A DNA stretch of 64,000 bases from Rhodoferax sp. Lineage in GTDB: Bacteria > Pseudomonadota > Gammaproteobacteria > Burkholderiales > Burkholderiaceae_C. Where the stretch lies: NCBI RefSeq assembly GCF_030653815.1, contig NZ_JAURYQ010000016.1, forward strand, positions 30,581 to 94,580. Reading direction: 5' to 3'. The notes under the pieces are model-generated. The model was not told the DNA's origin. It made no database searches and saw nothing but the letters and a program-made list of their open reading frames with translations. Both the position numbers and the translations under genes were made by a program. Shown here one piece after another: positions 39,232 to 47,537 of the stretch. The first letter of the stretch is position 1, and every line of letters begins with the position of its first letter.

Positions 39232-41509
39232 AAATTTATCAGACACCCTCAAAGCAAGCGTTCCTGACGCTGAGCAGTTGCAAGCTTGGCGCACCCAGTT
39301 GGGTAGCAGCTTTCCCCAAATAGACAGCATCTTTGCCGACTGCATGGTCGATGCCCAGGCCAAACTCAGCACAGAAGGCCTGGACGACTATCTGGCCCAA
39401 GCACGTTTTTTGGGCAAGATGGGCCGGGGTGTCGAGCCCGTGCTGATCTTTCTGCAGGAGTGGCCACAAATTGCGCACACCGTGGGCGAAGATGCCCTGA
39501 GCCCGGTCATCGCGACCGCCAAGCTCATCAACAAGTCACCCAACGGCGACGCCATTGCGCCATTTTTGCAGGCCCTGACCGCCGTGGCGCGACGCCTGCC
39601 CACGCGTGTGCAAATGCAGCACTTCCTGGATGTCAGCCTGCGCCTGATGGAGCGCACCAGCACCTCGATTCACGGCATTCACAAAACCTACCCCAGCCCG
39701 AGCCTGGCCATTTTTTTCGAAAAATCTCCCCAGCTGCTGAAACTGCTGAGTCTGCAGGGCCTGCAAAACTGGGTGGACTACGGCATCCGCAACACCAGCC
39801 ACCACCCCGAACAACAGCGCGCCTATTTCAGCCTGGCATCCGCCGACAGCCGCGCCGTGCTGCAACGCGAGCGCCACGGCACGCTGCTGATGGACCACAC
39901 CCGCGCGCTCGACCTGTATTTGCAGGCCTTGTGGCAGGACGCTGACGTGCTGGTGCCCTACTCCACCGCCTTTGATGTGCAGCGCCAGCCCATGCCCTAC
40001 TTCGATGCCATGGGCATCCGACTACCCGACGTGTACGACGAGCGCGCGGGCATCAGCGGGATGGACCGCTACCGCGCCGCGCTGGCGCATATTGCCGCGC
40101 ACCGGCGCTGGAGCACCGCCATTTTTGGCGACAACTTCAGCCCGGCGCAGCGCATGGCCATCGAATGCTTTGAAGATTCCCGCATTGAAGCACTGGCCGT
40201 GCGCGAGTACCCCGGTTTGCGCCGCATCTTCAGGGCGCTGCACCCCAGCCCGGTGGACGGCGCCTGCAACCCGGCCACCCATTCCTGCCTGCGCCACCGC
40301 CTGGGCATGCTGTCGCGCGCCTTGCTGGACCCGCCCCGGCGCTTCGAGCAAGTGCAACTGACCGACTGGGTACAACGCTTTCACGCGCTGCTGGCACAGG
40401 GCGAGTCCAGCACCTCCGAGATGGCCGGCCTGGCACTGAGTTACCTCGGCAAAACCCGGCTGCAAAGCGACCAATTGCCGAACACCTGGTTTGCCGATAC
40501 CGAGGTCGACTACCGCGATGACAACCGGCATCTGTGGCGTTTTCATGAGCTCAGCGACGACGAGGACATGTTTGACGCCCCTGACCAAACGCCGTCCACG
40601 CAAGAACTTCAAAGCCTGCCACCGCGTCACTACCCGGAATGGGACTACAGCAGCCAGAGCTTGCGACCCGACTGGGTGAGCCTGTACGAGCGCCTGCACC
40701 CGTCGGGTCATGCCGCCGACATCGACGCGCTGCTGGCCAAACACAGCGCGCTGGCCAAGCGCCTCAAGCGCCTGCTGGACCTGCTCAAACCCCAGGACAA
40801 GGTGCGCGTGCGCTACCAGGAAGACGGCAGTGAACTCGACCTCGACGTGGCGATCCGCTCGCTGATCGACCTGCGTGCCGGCAGCCAGCCCGAGCCGCGC
40901 ATCAACATGAGCCACACCACCAACGGCCGCAGCATTGCCGTGACCCTGCTGCTGGATTTGTCGCAGTCACTCAACGAAAAAGCGCGCGGCACCGAGCAAA
41001 CCGTGCTGCAACTCAGCCAGGAAGCGGTGTCGCTGCTGGCCTGGTCGGTCGGACAATTGGGTGACCCGCTGGCCATTGCCGGCTTTCACTCCAACACGCG
41101 CCACGACGTGCGTTACCTGCACCTGAAAGGTTTCGGCGAGGCCTGGGGTGACGAGGTCAAGGCGCGCCTGGCCGCCATGCAGGCCGCCTACAGCACGCGC
41201 ATGGGCGCGGCCATGCGCCACGCGGCACACACCTTGCGCGCGCAGCCGGCTGATAAAAAATTATTGTTGGTGTTGACCGACGGGCAACCGTCGGACATTG
41301 ATGTGTTTGATGAGCGCTTGCTGATCGAAGACGCCAAGGAGGCCGTGCGTGAGCTCGACCAGCAGGGCATTTTTACCTACTGCATCAATCTCGACGCGGC
41401 TGCTGATGCTTACGTGAGCGACATTTTCGGGCGCCGCTACACGGTGATCGACAACATTGCCCGGCTACCCGAGCAGTTGCCCAAACTGTTCATGGCCTTG
41501 ACGCGCTGA
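39227..41509 (+). CDS. cbbO: RuBisCO activase adaptor CbbO (VWA domain)
   Basis: This protein of about 760 residues has a long helical N-terminal region and a C-terminal von Willebrand factor A domain. The MIDAS motif is DLSQS near residue 577, followed by the later metal-site segments TRMGAAMRH and LTDGQPSDIDV. It recruits the CbbQ hexamer to RuBisCO through the VWA domain. The start is uncertain. ATG 39203 lies too close to GAGGGG (one base) and would add eight residues read from a repeat-like sequence. ATG 39227 gives MTNLSDTLKA but lacks a clear ribosome site, so coupling to cbbQ is likely. Confidence 0.92.
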   Translation: MTNLSDTLKASVPDAEQLQAWRTQLGSSFPQIDSIFADCMVDAQAKLSTEGLDDYLAQARFLGKMGRGVEPVLIFLQEWPQIAHTVGEDALSPVIATAKLINKSPNGDAIAPFLQALTAVARRLPTRVQMQHFLDVSLRLMERTSTSIHGIHKTYPSPSLAIFFEKSPQLLKLLSLQGLQNWVDYGIRNTSHHPEQQRAYFSLASADSRAVLQRERHGTLLMDHTRALDLYLQALWQDADVLVPYSTAFDVQRQPMPYFDAMGIRLPDVYDERAGISGMDRYRAALAHIAAHRRWSTAIFGDNFSPAQRMAIECFEDSRIEALAVREYPGLRRIFRALHPSPVDGACNPATHSCLRHRLGMLSRALLDPPRRFEQVQLTDWVQRFHALLAQGESSTSEMAGLALSYLGKTRLQSDQLPNTWFADTEVDYRDDNRHLWRFHELSDDEDMFDAPDQTPSTQELQSLPPRHYPEWDYSSQSLRPDWVSLYERLHPSGHAADIDALLAKHSALAKRLKRLLDLLKPQDKVRVRYQEDGSELDLDVAIRSLIDLRAGSQPEPRINMSHTTNGRSIAVTLLLDLSQSLNEKARGTEQTVLQLSQEAVSLLAWSVGQLGDPLAIAGFHSNTRHDVRYLHLKGFGEAWGDEVKARLAAMQAAYSTRMGAAMRHAAHTLRAQPADKKLLLVLTDGQPSDIDVFDERLLIEDAKEAVRELDQQGIFTYCINLDAAADAYVSDIFGRRYTVIDNIARLPEQLPKLFMALTR

Positions 41510-41522
41510 GTCAGCACGTCAA

Positions 41523-41544
41523 GGCGCCGGTCTTAATCGGCGCC
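41523..41544. terminator. Hairpin between convergent cbbO and YeeE genes
   Basis: GGCGCCG (41523-41529) and CGGCGCC (41538-41544) form a 7-base GC-rich stem with an eight-base loop, overlapping the stop codon of the minus-strand gene. No U tract follows on the plus strand, so terminator function is only moderately supported. Confidence 0.4.
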
Positions 41545-42135
41545 GGCTACCGCCTGTTCGGCCGTGACCGGGCCCGGGCCGCGGCGCTCGAACCACGAAC
41601 CCAGGTAAAAAATGCCCACCAGACTGGCCGCCATGATGCCCAGCATGACGGGGTCGGCAATGCCATACACATCAGCAAAGTTGTCACCGTCAATGATTTC
41701 ACCGACGGCCATCATGGACCGAATGGCGTCGCCATAAAAGCCGGCAAAGGCGGTGGTGCCAATGAACAAGCCCACCACAAACACCAGCGCATCGAGACGC
41801 CCGGACGACATGCCCACCATCGAGGTGCCCGGGCAATAGCCGCCAATGGCAAAACCGGCACCAATCAGGGCGCCGCCCACGGCCGAGGCCATCACCAGGG
41901 CTTGCGGTACAAACAGGGTGTCGGGCGCCATCAGCCCCACCACCTGCATGCCCCACAGCCCGACCGCCGCCACCACAATGGCGGTGAACATGACCTTGAA
42001 CACCGACCAGTCGGTCAAGCGGAACTGCCCGGTGAGTTTGGACGGGCTGCCAAAGCCGGCATTCTCCAGCACAAAGCCAAACAGCACGCCACACACCAGG
42101 CCCGAGACCATGCCACTTTCATGAAGGGGAAACAT
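41533..42135 (-). CDS. YeeE/YedE family sulfur transporter, half protein 2
   Basis: This 200-residue membrane protein has about five helices and the conserved cysteine motif GGYCPGTS found in YeeE/YedE (TsuA-type) thiosulfate transporters. The start at ATG 42135 is one base beyond the stop of its partner gene. Together the two short genes correspond to the two halves of a full-length YeeE protein, each carrying one cysteine motif. They precede the sox cluster and probably import thiosulfate or another reduced sulfur species. The pair is convergent with cbbO. Confidence 0.83.
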   Translation of the reverse strand: MFPLHESGMVSGLVCGVLFGFVLENAGFGSPSKLTGQFRLTDWSVFKVMFTAIVVAAVGLWGMQVVGLMAPDTLFVPQALVMASAVGGALIGAGFAIGGYCPGTSMVGMSSGRLDALVFVVGLFIGTTAFAGFYGDAIRSMMAVGEIIDGDNFADVYGIADPVMLGIMAASLVGIFYLGSWFERRGPGPVTAEQAVAGAD

Positions 42136-42136
42136 G

Positions 42137-42667
42137 TCAGACTCCTTTGACAAAACGGCCGACCAGCAAACCGGTGGCGAAAAACACACCCAGAAAAACA
42201 AAGGCCGAGATGCTGAACACCGCAGCGCCGGACAATCCCAGGCCACTGGTGCAGCCGCCCGCCACGCGGGCCCCAAAACCTGCCAGCGTGCCACCCAGCA
42301 GCGCCTGCGTCAGGCGTCGCCCGGAGCCCAGGCTGCGTTGTCCGTCCAGCTGCACCCGAAAGCGCCCGGCCATGAAGGCCGCGATGGCCGCACCAATGAT
42401 CATGCCCAGCACCTCCCAGGTGATCCAAGAGCCGATCGGGTTGCCTTCGGAGACCATGGGCTTGAGGTAGGGGTTGGCCAGCGTTGCCTCCGGCGCCAGC
42501 ACCAATCCGGCCCCGGCCACCACATGGGTCACCGCGCCGCTGGCGCCCAAGCCATGGCCCGAGAGGATAAAGCTGAGCATCAACACCAGACCGAGTGCGA
42601 TGCCCGCCGCCAGAGGTGACCAAAAAGGTTTGACGACCCGTTTGCCGTCTGGAAATTGCGCTTTCAT
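42137..42667 (-). CDS. YeeE/YedE family sulfur transporter, half protein 1
   Basis: This 176-residue membrane protein begins MKAQFPDGKRVVKPFW, has four to five helices, and carries the conserved AGGCTSGLG cysteine motif of YeeE/YedE. It ends with GRFVKGV just before the start of the second half protein. The ATG at 42667 is preferred to a longer in-frame extension without a ribosome site. An FNR-like box 112 bases upstream (42779-42792) suggests control by oxygen or by the Crp/Fnr regulator at 50895. Confidence 0.83.
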   Translation of the reverse strand: MKAQFPDGKRVVKPFWSPLAAGIALGLVLMLSFILSGHGLGASGAVTHVVAGAGLVLAPEATLANPYLKPMVSEGNPIGSWITWEVLGMIIGAAIAAFMAGRFRVQLDGQRSLGSGRRLTQALLGGTLAGFGARVAGGCTSGLGLSGAAVFSISAFVFLGVFFATGLLVGRFVKGV

Positions 42668-42778
42668 CGTTGGCTGCCTTTCAAAACAATACCGTGACAC
42701 ATTGCCACATGCACTCACTGGGCACACAGGGTGCCTGAAGCACGGAATCATTCTAAAGATTAAGCGATAACAAATATA

Positions 42779-42792
42779 TTGACATATATCAA
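42779..42792. promoter_or_regulatory. FNR/FixK-like box upstream of the YeeE pair
   Basis: TTGACATATATCAA fits the FNR consensus TTGAT-N4-ATCAA with a single mismatch. It lies in the 137-base AT-rich gap between the hypothetical gene at 42805 and the YeeE start at 42667. The Crp/Fnr protein at 50895-51602 is an obvious candidate to bind it. Confidence 0.55.
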
Positions 42793-42804
42793 CGCAAACT
42801 GATA

Positions 42805-43140
42805 TTACAAGCGCGATTCGGTCAGGGCGATGGGATGGGGCTGACGCAGACAGTGATCGCGTTCAGTGGCGCCTCGCAGACCCTGGCAGCGCAAGAATGC
42901 CTCGCCTTGCAGGTTTCTGGCCTGCTGCAGCAACTTTCCCTGCTCGACGGCGCCAAGCACAATCTGGTGAAATGCCAGCATGAGGACCACGGTGGTCAGG
43001 ATCGCCAGAACCACCAACGTGGTCTGCGAACTCAGCAAGACCGACAGCCGCGGCCAACCCTCCAGCAAATCGCCTTGAGACGCGTCTTGTCCAGGCAACT
43101 CGGGATTTGAGAATTTGATTGTTTGCAGATTGGGATTCAT
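42805..43140 (-). CDS. Small single-pass membrane protein of unknown function
   Basis: I do not recognise this 111-residue protein. It has a polar N-terminus (about 33 residues), one strong transmembrane helix (residues about 35-60, TTLVVLAILTTVVLMLAF) and a C-terminal part with two cysteines (LRCQGLRG and RDHCLRQP). The cysteines do not form a CxxCH heme site. It lies between soxB and the YeeE pair on the same strand, 141 bases below soxB, so it could belong to the sox transcript. The coding call relies on the coherent membrane topology and the lack of a better frame. Confidence 0.6.
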   Translation of the reverse strand: MNPNLQTIKFSNPELPGQDASQGDLLEGWPRLSVLLSSQTTLVVLAILTTVVLMLAFHQIVLGAVEQGKLLQQARNLQGEAFLRCQGLRGATERDHCLRQPHPIALTESRL

Positions 43141-43281
43141 GGCCGCACTCCAGCAGAGGTGAGCACATTGCCCACCCGTTGCGCCCCAATGTACCCAGGT
43201 CGCCAGCGCCGGTCGGTGCGCTGGACAACGTTGTCTGCCAAATTTTTCGCCGCGTCTGCTTACGACTTCACCCGCTCAAGG

Positions 43282-45015
43282 TCAGGCGGCATAGCCCGGG
43301 TTGGGCAGCGCACCGATGATCTTGGGGGCATTGAGCTTGCGCGCGCTCACCTTGCCACCGCGCGCGGCCAGCCAGGTTTCCACCACTTCCCAGACCTGCT
43401 TGTTGCCCTGGCCTCTAGCCTCCTCGGCCACCGGCGCCCAGCCCGCCACCTTGTACTTCTTGTCGGCCTCGATCAGCTTGCCGTTGATGCGCATGTCGCT
43501 GATGCGTTTGCCCATGGTCTCGAGCGGGCTGCAGCTGTAGGCCAGTCCACCCACACGCACCATGTCGCCGCCCTGCTGGTAATAGGGGTCGGGGTTGAAC
43601 AGGTTGTCGCACACGTCTTCGAGCACAGTCTTGATGGTGGCACCGGTCATCTCGGACACCGTGGCGTAAGAATAGGTGGTGGCGGTCATGTCCATCAGCC
43701 ATTCGCGGGTGATGGCCTGGCCCGGCAACAGCGTGGTGCCCCAGCGGAAGCCCGGTGAAAACGCCAGGTCGGCACCCTGCACGTCCATCAGCGCATCGAC
43801 CAGCAACTGGTCGCCGGTGCCATTGAAGTTACCGCGGCGGTACAGCGTGCCCTCGGTCACGGCCAGCTTTTCTGCCAGCTTGGCCTCATAGGGCGCACGC
43901 ACCTTGGTAATGAGCGCGTCCATCTCGGCGTCGGCGGGCAGCATGTTGGCAAACACCGGCAGCAGCTTGTAGCGGAAATCGGCGACCTTTTTGTCCTTGA
44001 CATCGAAGTCAAGAACAGCCAGGAACTTGCTGTTGGAACCCGCGTTGGTGACAATGGTCTTGCCGCCCTTGTTGCTGACGATGCTGGCCACCGGCATACC
44101 GTCGTGCGTGTGGCCACCCATGATGGCGTCAATGCCACTCACGCGGCTGGCCATCTTGAGGTCAACGTCCATGCCGTTGTGGCTCAGCACCACGACCACC
44201 TGGGCACCCTTGCCCCGGCACTCGTCGACCATCTTCTGCATGTTGTCGTCCTGAATGCCAAAGGCCCAGTCAGCCACCATGTAGCGCGGGTTGGCAATCG
44301 GGGTGTAGGGGAAAGCCTGGCCGATGATGGCGCAGGGCACACCGTTGATCTCACGGATCACATAGGGCTTGAACACGGGGTCACCAAAGTCGTTGGTCTT
44401 GACGTTTTGCGCGACAAAGTCGACCTTGCCGGCAAAGTCTTTCTCGATGATCTCCTTGACGCGTTCCATGCCCAGCGTAAATTCCCAGTGGCCGGTCATC
44501 ACGTCCACCCCAAGCAGCTTGCAGGCGTCGACCATGTCCTGGCCGTTGGTCCACAGCGCCGTGCCCGAGCCCTGCCAGGTGTCGCCGCCGTCGAGCAGCA
44601 AGGCACCCGGGCGGCTGGCTTTCATGCGCTTGACCAGCGTGGCCAGATGCGCAAAACCACCGACCTTGCCGTAGCGTTTGGCGGCCTGTTCGTAATTGAG
44701 GTAGGTGAGCGCGTGCGCCTCGGCGGTACCGGGGCGAACCTTGGCGACCTTCAGCAAATGCTCGCCCACCAGATGCGGCAAGTTGCCTTTCATGCTGCCA
44801 ATGCCGAGGTTGATGCTGGGCTCGCGGAAATGAATGGGTTTGAGCTGCGCGTGGCAATCGGTCATGTGCAAAAACGACACGTTGCCGAATTTGGGAATGT
44901 CGTAGAGTCCTTTGGCGGCCGTGGCCACGTCTGCCTGTGCATAAGCGCTCAGCCCCATGCCTGCCATGGTGCCAGCGCCCAGCACCTGCATAAATTCACG
45001 TTTGGTCAAATTCAT
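43282..45015 (-). CDS. soxB: Thiosulfohydrolase SoxB
   Basis: This 577-residue dimanganese hydrolase has a Tat-like signal (TKREFMQVLGAGTMAG). Metal-site motifs are LHMTDCHAQLKP, LDGGDTWQGSG, TGHWEFTLG, VLSHNGMDVD and MGGHTHDG. SoxB removes sulfate from the SoxY-bound thiosulfonate in the periplasm. The start is set at ATG 45015; an upstream TTG in frame is less likely. It is the last gene of soxCDYZAXB, 67 bases after soxX. All metal ligands visible in the motifs are present. Confidence 0.96.
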   Translation of the reverse strand: MNLTKREFMQVLGAGTMAGMGLSAYAQADVATAAKGLYDIPKFGNVSFLHMTDCHAQLKPIHFREPSINLGIGSMKGNLPHLVGEHLLKVAKVRPGTAEAHALTYLNYEQAAKRYGKVGGFAHLATLVKRMKASRPGALLLDGGDTWQGSGTALWTNGQDMVDACKLLGVDVMTGHWEFTLGMERVKEIIEKDFAGKVDFVAQNVKTNDFGDPVFKPYVIREINGVPCAIIGQAFPYTPIANPRYMVADWAFGIQDDNMQKMVDECRGKGAQVVVVLSHNGMDVDLKMASRVSGIDAIMGGHTHDGMPVASIVSNKGGKTIVTNAGSNSKFLAVLDFDVKDKKVADFRYKLLPVFANMLPADAEMDALITKVRAPYEAKLAEKLAVTEGTLYRRGNFNGTGDQLLVDALMDVQGADLAFSPGFRWGTTLLPGQAITREWLMDMTATTYSYATVSEMTGATIKTVLEDVCDNLFNPDPYYQQGGDMVRVGGLAYSCSPLETMGKRISDMRINGKLIEADKKYKVAGWAPVAEEARGQGNKQVWEVVETWLAARGGKVSARKLNAPKIIGALPNPGYAA

Positions 45016-45082
45016 AGTGTTACTACCCAAGGGTAAAAATTAAAAAGCCCGGGCAGGCCGGGCCATGTTGAAAAAAATCAGC

Positions 45083-45736
45083 TCAATTGTTGACCGGCGA
45101 CTTGGGGTCGAGCAGCAAGGCCATCAGGTCTTTGGCCTGGGCTTCGGTGATGATGCCCTTGTGCACCGCGCGCGGCATGACGGAACAGGCGTTGTAAGCC
45201 TTGGCGTTCCAGATCTTGCCCCAGGTGTACTCGATGATGGCCTTGGAAGCCGGGCTGGTCGGGTCGGCAATCACACCGCGCGTATGGCCGTAACCGGTCA
45301 GGCTCGGGCCAATGGTACCGAACGAAATTTCCTTCGGATCCATCTGGTGGCAGTTGTAGCAATTGCCACCGTTGGCGGTATCGGCACTGTCGGTCCAGGT
45401 CAGGCCACGGCCGCTTTGGGCCAGCCTTTCTCCGGCTTTCCAGTCACCCATGTACTTGCCGTCAGCCGGCCACTTGATGGTCTTGAGCTGCGCGTCCTGC
45501 AGCTTGTTGGCCAGGTCGGGGTCAATGGGCTTACCGGCCACATCGGCTGAGGTACAGGCTTCATTGATGTCTTCAGGCGCAATGGCAGACACCTTGACGA
45601 TGCCCTGGTCACGGAACGACGCCTTGACGACATCGGCGGCCATTTTGTCGAGGTCTGCCGTGCTCGGGCCGCTGGCGCAGCCCGCTACCAGCAAAGCCGC
45701 CAGTGCCGAGAGTGCAAATGCATGTTGTTTTTTCAT
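45083..45736 (-). CDS. soxX: SoxX, monoheme c-type cytochrome subunit of SoxAX
   Basis: This 217-residue protein has one heme site C126-YN-C129-H130 and the GPSLTGYG axial-ligand region. The ATG at 45736 gives a good signal sequence ending LLVAGC (C20), a lipobox. SoxX may therefore be a lipoprotein rather than a freely soluble periplasmic cytochrome. An in-frame ATG at 45754 overlaps the soxA stop (TAATG) and may serve coupling. SoxX pairs with SoxA to attach thiosulfate to SoxY. The longer N-terminal part than in classical SoxX is common in betaproteobacteria. Confidence 0.92.
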   Translation of the reverse strand: MKKQHAFALSALAALLVAGCASGPSTADLDKMAADVVKASFRDQGIVKVSAIAPEDINEACTSADVAGKPIDPDLANKLQDAQLKTIKWPADGKYMGDWKAGERLAQSGRGLTWTDSADTANGGNCYNCHQMDPKEISFGTIGPSLTGYGHTRGVIADPTSPASKAIIEYTWGKIWNAKAYNACSVMPRAVHKGIITEAQAKDLMALLLDPKSPVNN

Positions 45737-45753
45737 GGTGATGTTCCTTGGCA

Positions 45754-46554
45754 TTAGCGTTTGATGGCCGGAGCGATTGATTTGGAACCCTGGCTGTTCA
45801 CGCCCAGGTACACCCCCAGGGCCACGGTGGCATCACTGCCAAAACCCGGGTACGGAAAGCGCTGCTGACGGTAGCAGTCGTTGAGGCGCAATTGCATGCT
45901 CCACATCTGGCCGTTGGACACACGGTAAGCTGGCCAGGCGGCAAAGCCCACGCCGTCACCCGGGTTCTTGGTCAGATTCGGCAGGTCCTGCAGGCGAATG
46001 CGCCAGTCGTCGGCGCCGTGGCACGAGGCGCATGAAAAATCATGCGGACCGCCGCGCTGGAAAAACAGGCGCTTGCCAACCTCGTAAGCCACTTGCTCCT
46101 TGGCGTGGGCTTGCGGCAGATTGAACTTCATGTCACGCGACTCGGCAGCGATCCAGGTGGCCAGCGCGGTGACATTGTTTTGCTCGCCCTTGCCAAAGGG
46201 CGTGTTGGCGATCTCGGCTCCATTGAAGCCCTGCAAGGTTTCCATGCATGTGACCAGGCGCGACTCCAGGTCCTGCACCCGGTTGGTGTCGGCGAAGTAG
46301 CGCGGCAAGGTCACAAACACCGCCTTGACCACACCCGGGCCCTGGCCCAGGTCACACTTCTCCAGCGAGGCGTTTTTGGGACCGCGCTTTTGCTTCCAGA
46401 GGTCTTCCCCCTTGGCCTCGAACAACTCGGCCGGGTTGCCGTCGGCCAGCATGGCGCGGTACTCCTCGATGGCCAGCACCGCCGCCGATTTCTGGGCATG
46501 GGCCGCCGTGGCGGACATGGCGGCTAGTGCCAGCATAGACACAATTTTTTTCAT
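45754..46554 (-). CDS. soxA: SoxA, catalytic cytochrome subunit of SoxAX
   Basis: This 266-residue protein has a Sec signal (residues 1-20, AHA/Q). A single heme site lies at C175-AS-C178-H179. The persulfide-forming ligand cysteine is C227 (LNDCYRQQ), and C67/C103 form the expected disulfide that replaces the second heme. It is thus a monoheme SoxA, which covalently links thiosulfate to the SoxY swinging arm. Its start follows soxZ by 78 bases. Its stop overlaps a possible soxX start. Confidence 0.95.
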   Translation of the reverse strand: MKKIVSMLALAAMSATAAHAQKSAAVLAIEEYRAMLADGNPAELFEAKGEDLWKQKRGPKNASLEKCDLGQGPGVVKAVFVTLPRYFADTNRVQDLESRLVTCMETLQGFNGAEIANTPFGKGEQNNVTALATWIAAESRDMKFNLPQAHAKEQVAYEVGKRLFFQRGGPHDFSCASCHGADDWRIRLQDLPNLTKNPGDGVGFAAWPAYRVSNGQMWSMQLRLNDCYRQQRFPYPGFGSDATVALGVYLGVNSQGSKSIAPAIKR

Positions 46555-46632
46555 TTTTTGTCTCCTGAATAGGAATGAACGTCCTAACGACGCAACTGAA
46601 AATCAAGGCTCCCTGGACAGGGGCGTTGAAAA

Positions 46633-46944
46633 TCAGGACACCGTGGCTTCGTCGGTGCGGCTGTCGCCCTTGTTGTCTTTCCAGGTGACCGCCACCTTGT
46701 CGCCGGCCTTGGCGCCCTTGATGTTGAATTGCAAAAACGGATTCTTGGACACTGCAGGGCCCCAGTCGGCGGTCATCACGACCTTGCCGTTGTGGCTGGC
46801 CGAGACTTCGCTGATGTGCCATGCGGGCACCAGTTTGCCAGCGGAATCCTTGCGCTGGCCAGATTCCATCTCGTGGCTCATCAAAACACGGACGGTGGCT
46901 TTGTCGCCAGCTGCTTGGGCGCGAATGCGCATTGGATCTGCCAT
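46633..46944 (-). CDS. soxZ: SoxZ, sulfur-carrier partner protein
   Basis: This 103-residue immunoglobulin-like protein begins MADPMRIRAQ and contains KLVPAWHISEVSASHNGK, typical of SoxZ. It has no signal peptide and is exported bound to Tat-targeted SoxY. It forms the SoxYZ carrier on which sulfur intermediates are processed. It lies 79 bases downstream of soxY. Confidence 0.95.
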   Translation of the reverse strand: MADPMRIRAQAAGDKATVRVLMSHEMESGQRKDSAGKLVPAWHISEVSASHNGKVVMTADWGPAVSKNPFLQFNIKGAKAGDKVAVTWKDNKGDSRTDEATVS

Positions 46945-47023
46945 TTTGTATCTCCTGAAATCAATAAATTAAACGTGGGTGCCAATCATTTGGCGCTGTG
47001 TCCGGGGTGTGCCTGCGCTGGCC

Positions 47024-47479
47024 TTAGCCGCCGCAACCACCCAGGGTCACTTTCACTTCTTTTTTGGCAAAGAGCGCCTTGCCGTCGTTCATGATGGCCA
47101 CGGCGTACACGTCCGAGGACTGGCCCATCTTGGCGCGGGTGGCAAAGTTGGCATCCACGCTGTCGGTCACGTTGAACTGGGCAATCAGGGCGGCCGGGTT
47201 CTTTTCGACCAGCAACAGCATGTGCTTGACACCCGCCAGGGTGGTGCTGGCGGTCAAGGGCACGACAGCACCGTTTTCAGCGATGTCCGGGCCGCCAATG
47301 GTGACGTCCTTGCTCTCGACCGGAGCACCGGCACCGAGCGCCTTGAGCACTTCGGCCACCGACTTGGCTTCAAAGGCCGTCTTGTTGTAAGCGAAAGCGT
47401 ATTGAGGAAACAGGCCGGTGGTGGCCAGCAGGCCGGCCACGATGGCGCTGTGTTTGAGTGTCTCGCGACGAGTTTGCAT
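47024..47479 (-). CDS. soxY: SoxY, sulfur-carrier protein
   Basis: This 151-residue protein has a Tat signal (MQTRRETLKHSAIVAG) and the C-terminal swinging arm GGCGG, with the carrier cysteine at residue 149. The start at 47479 follows AGGAG by six bases; an upstream extension MKEIS is not needed. All Sox intermediates are bound to this cysteine. The gene precedes soxZ and follows soxD on the same strand. Confidence 0.96.
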   Translation of the reverse strand: MQTRRETLKHSAIVAGLLATTGLFPQYAFAYNKTAFEAKSVAEVLKALGAGAPVESKDVTIGGPDIAENGAVVPLTASTTLAGVKHMLLLVEKNPAALIAQFNVTDSVDANFATRAKMGQSSDVYAVAIMNDGKALFAKKEVKVTLGGCGG

Positions 47480-47537
47480 TGAAATCTCCTTCATAAAGTT
47501 CTACTGAAAAATAAGTTCGACCGGACTGTCCTGGGCG

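Noticed and set aside
38370..39233. Minus-strand frame beginning MSLRAKRGNP
   Set aside because: Its start comes from the repeat-like sequence at the cbbQ-cbbO junction and the rest is antisense to cbbQ.
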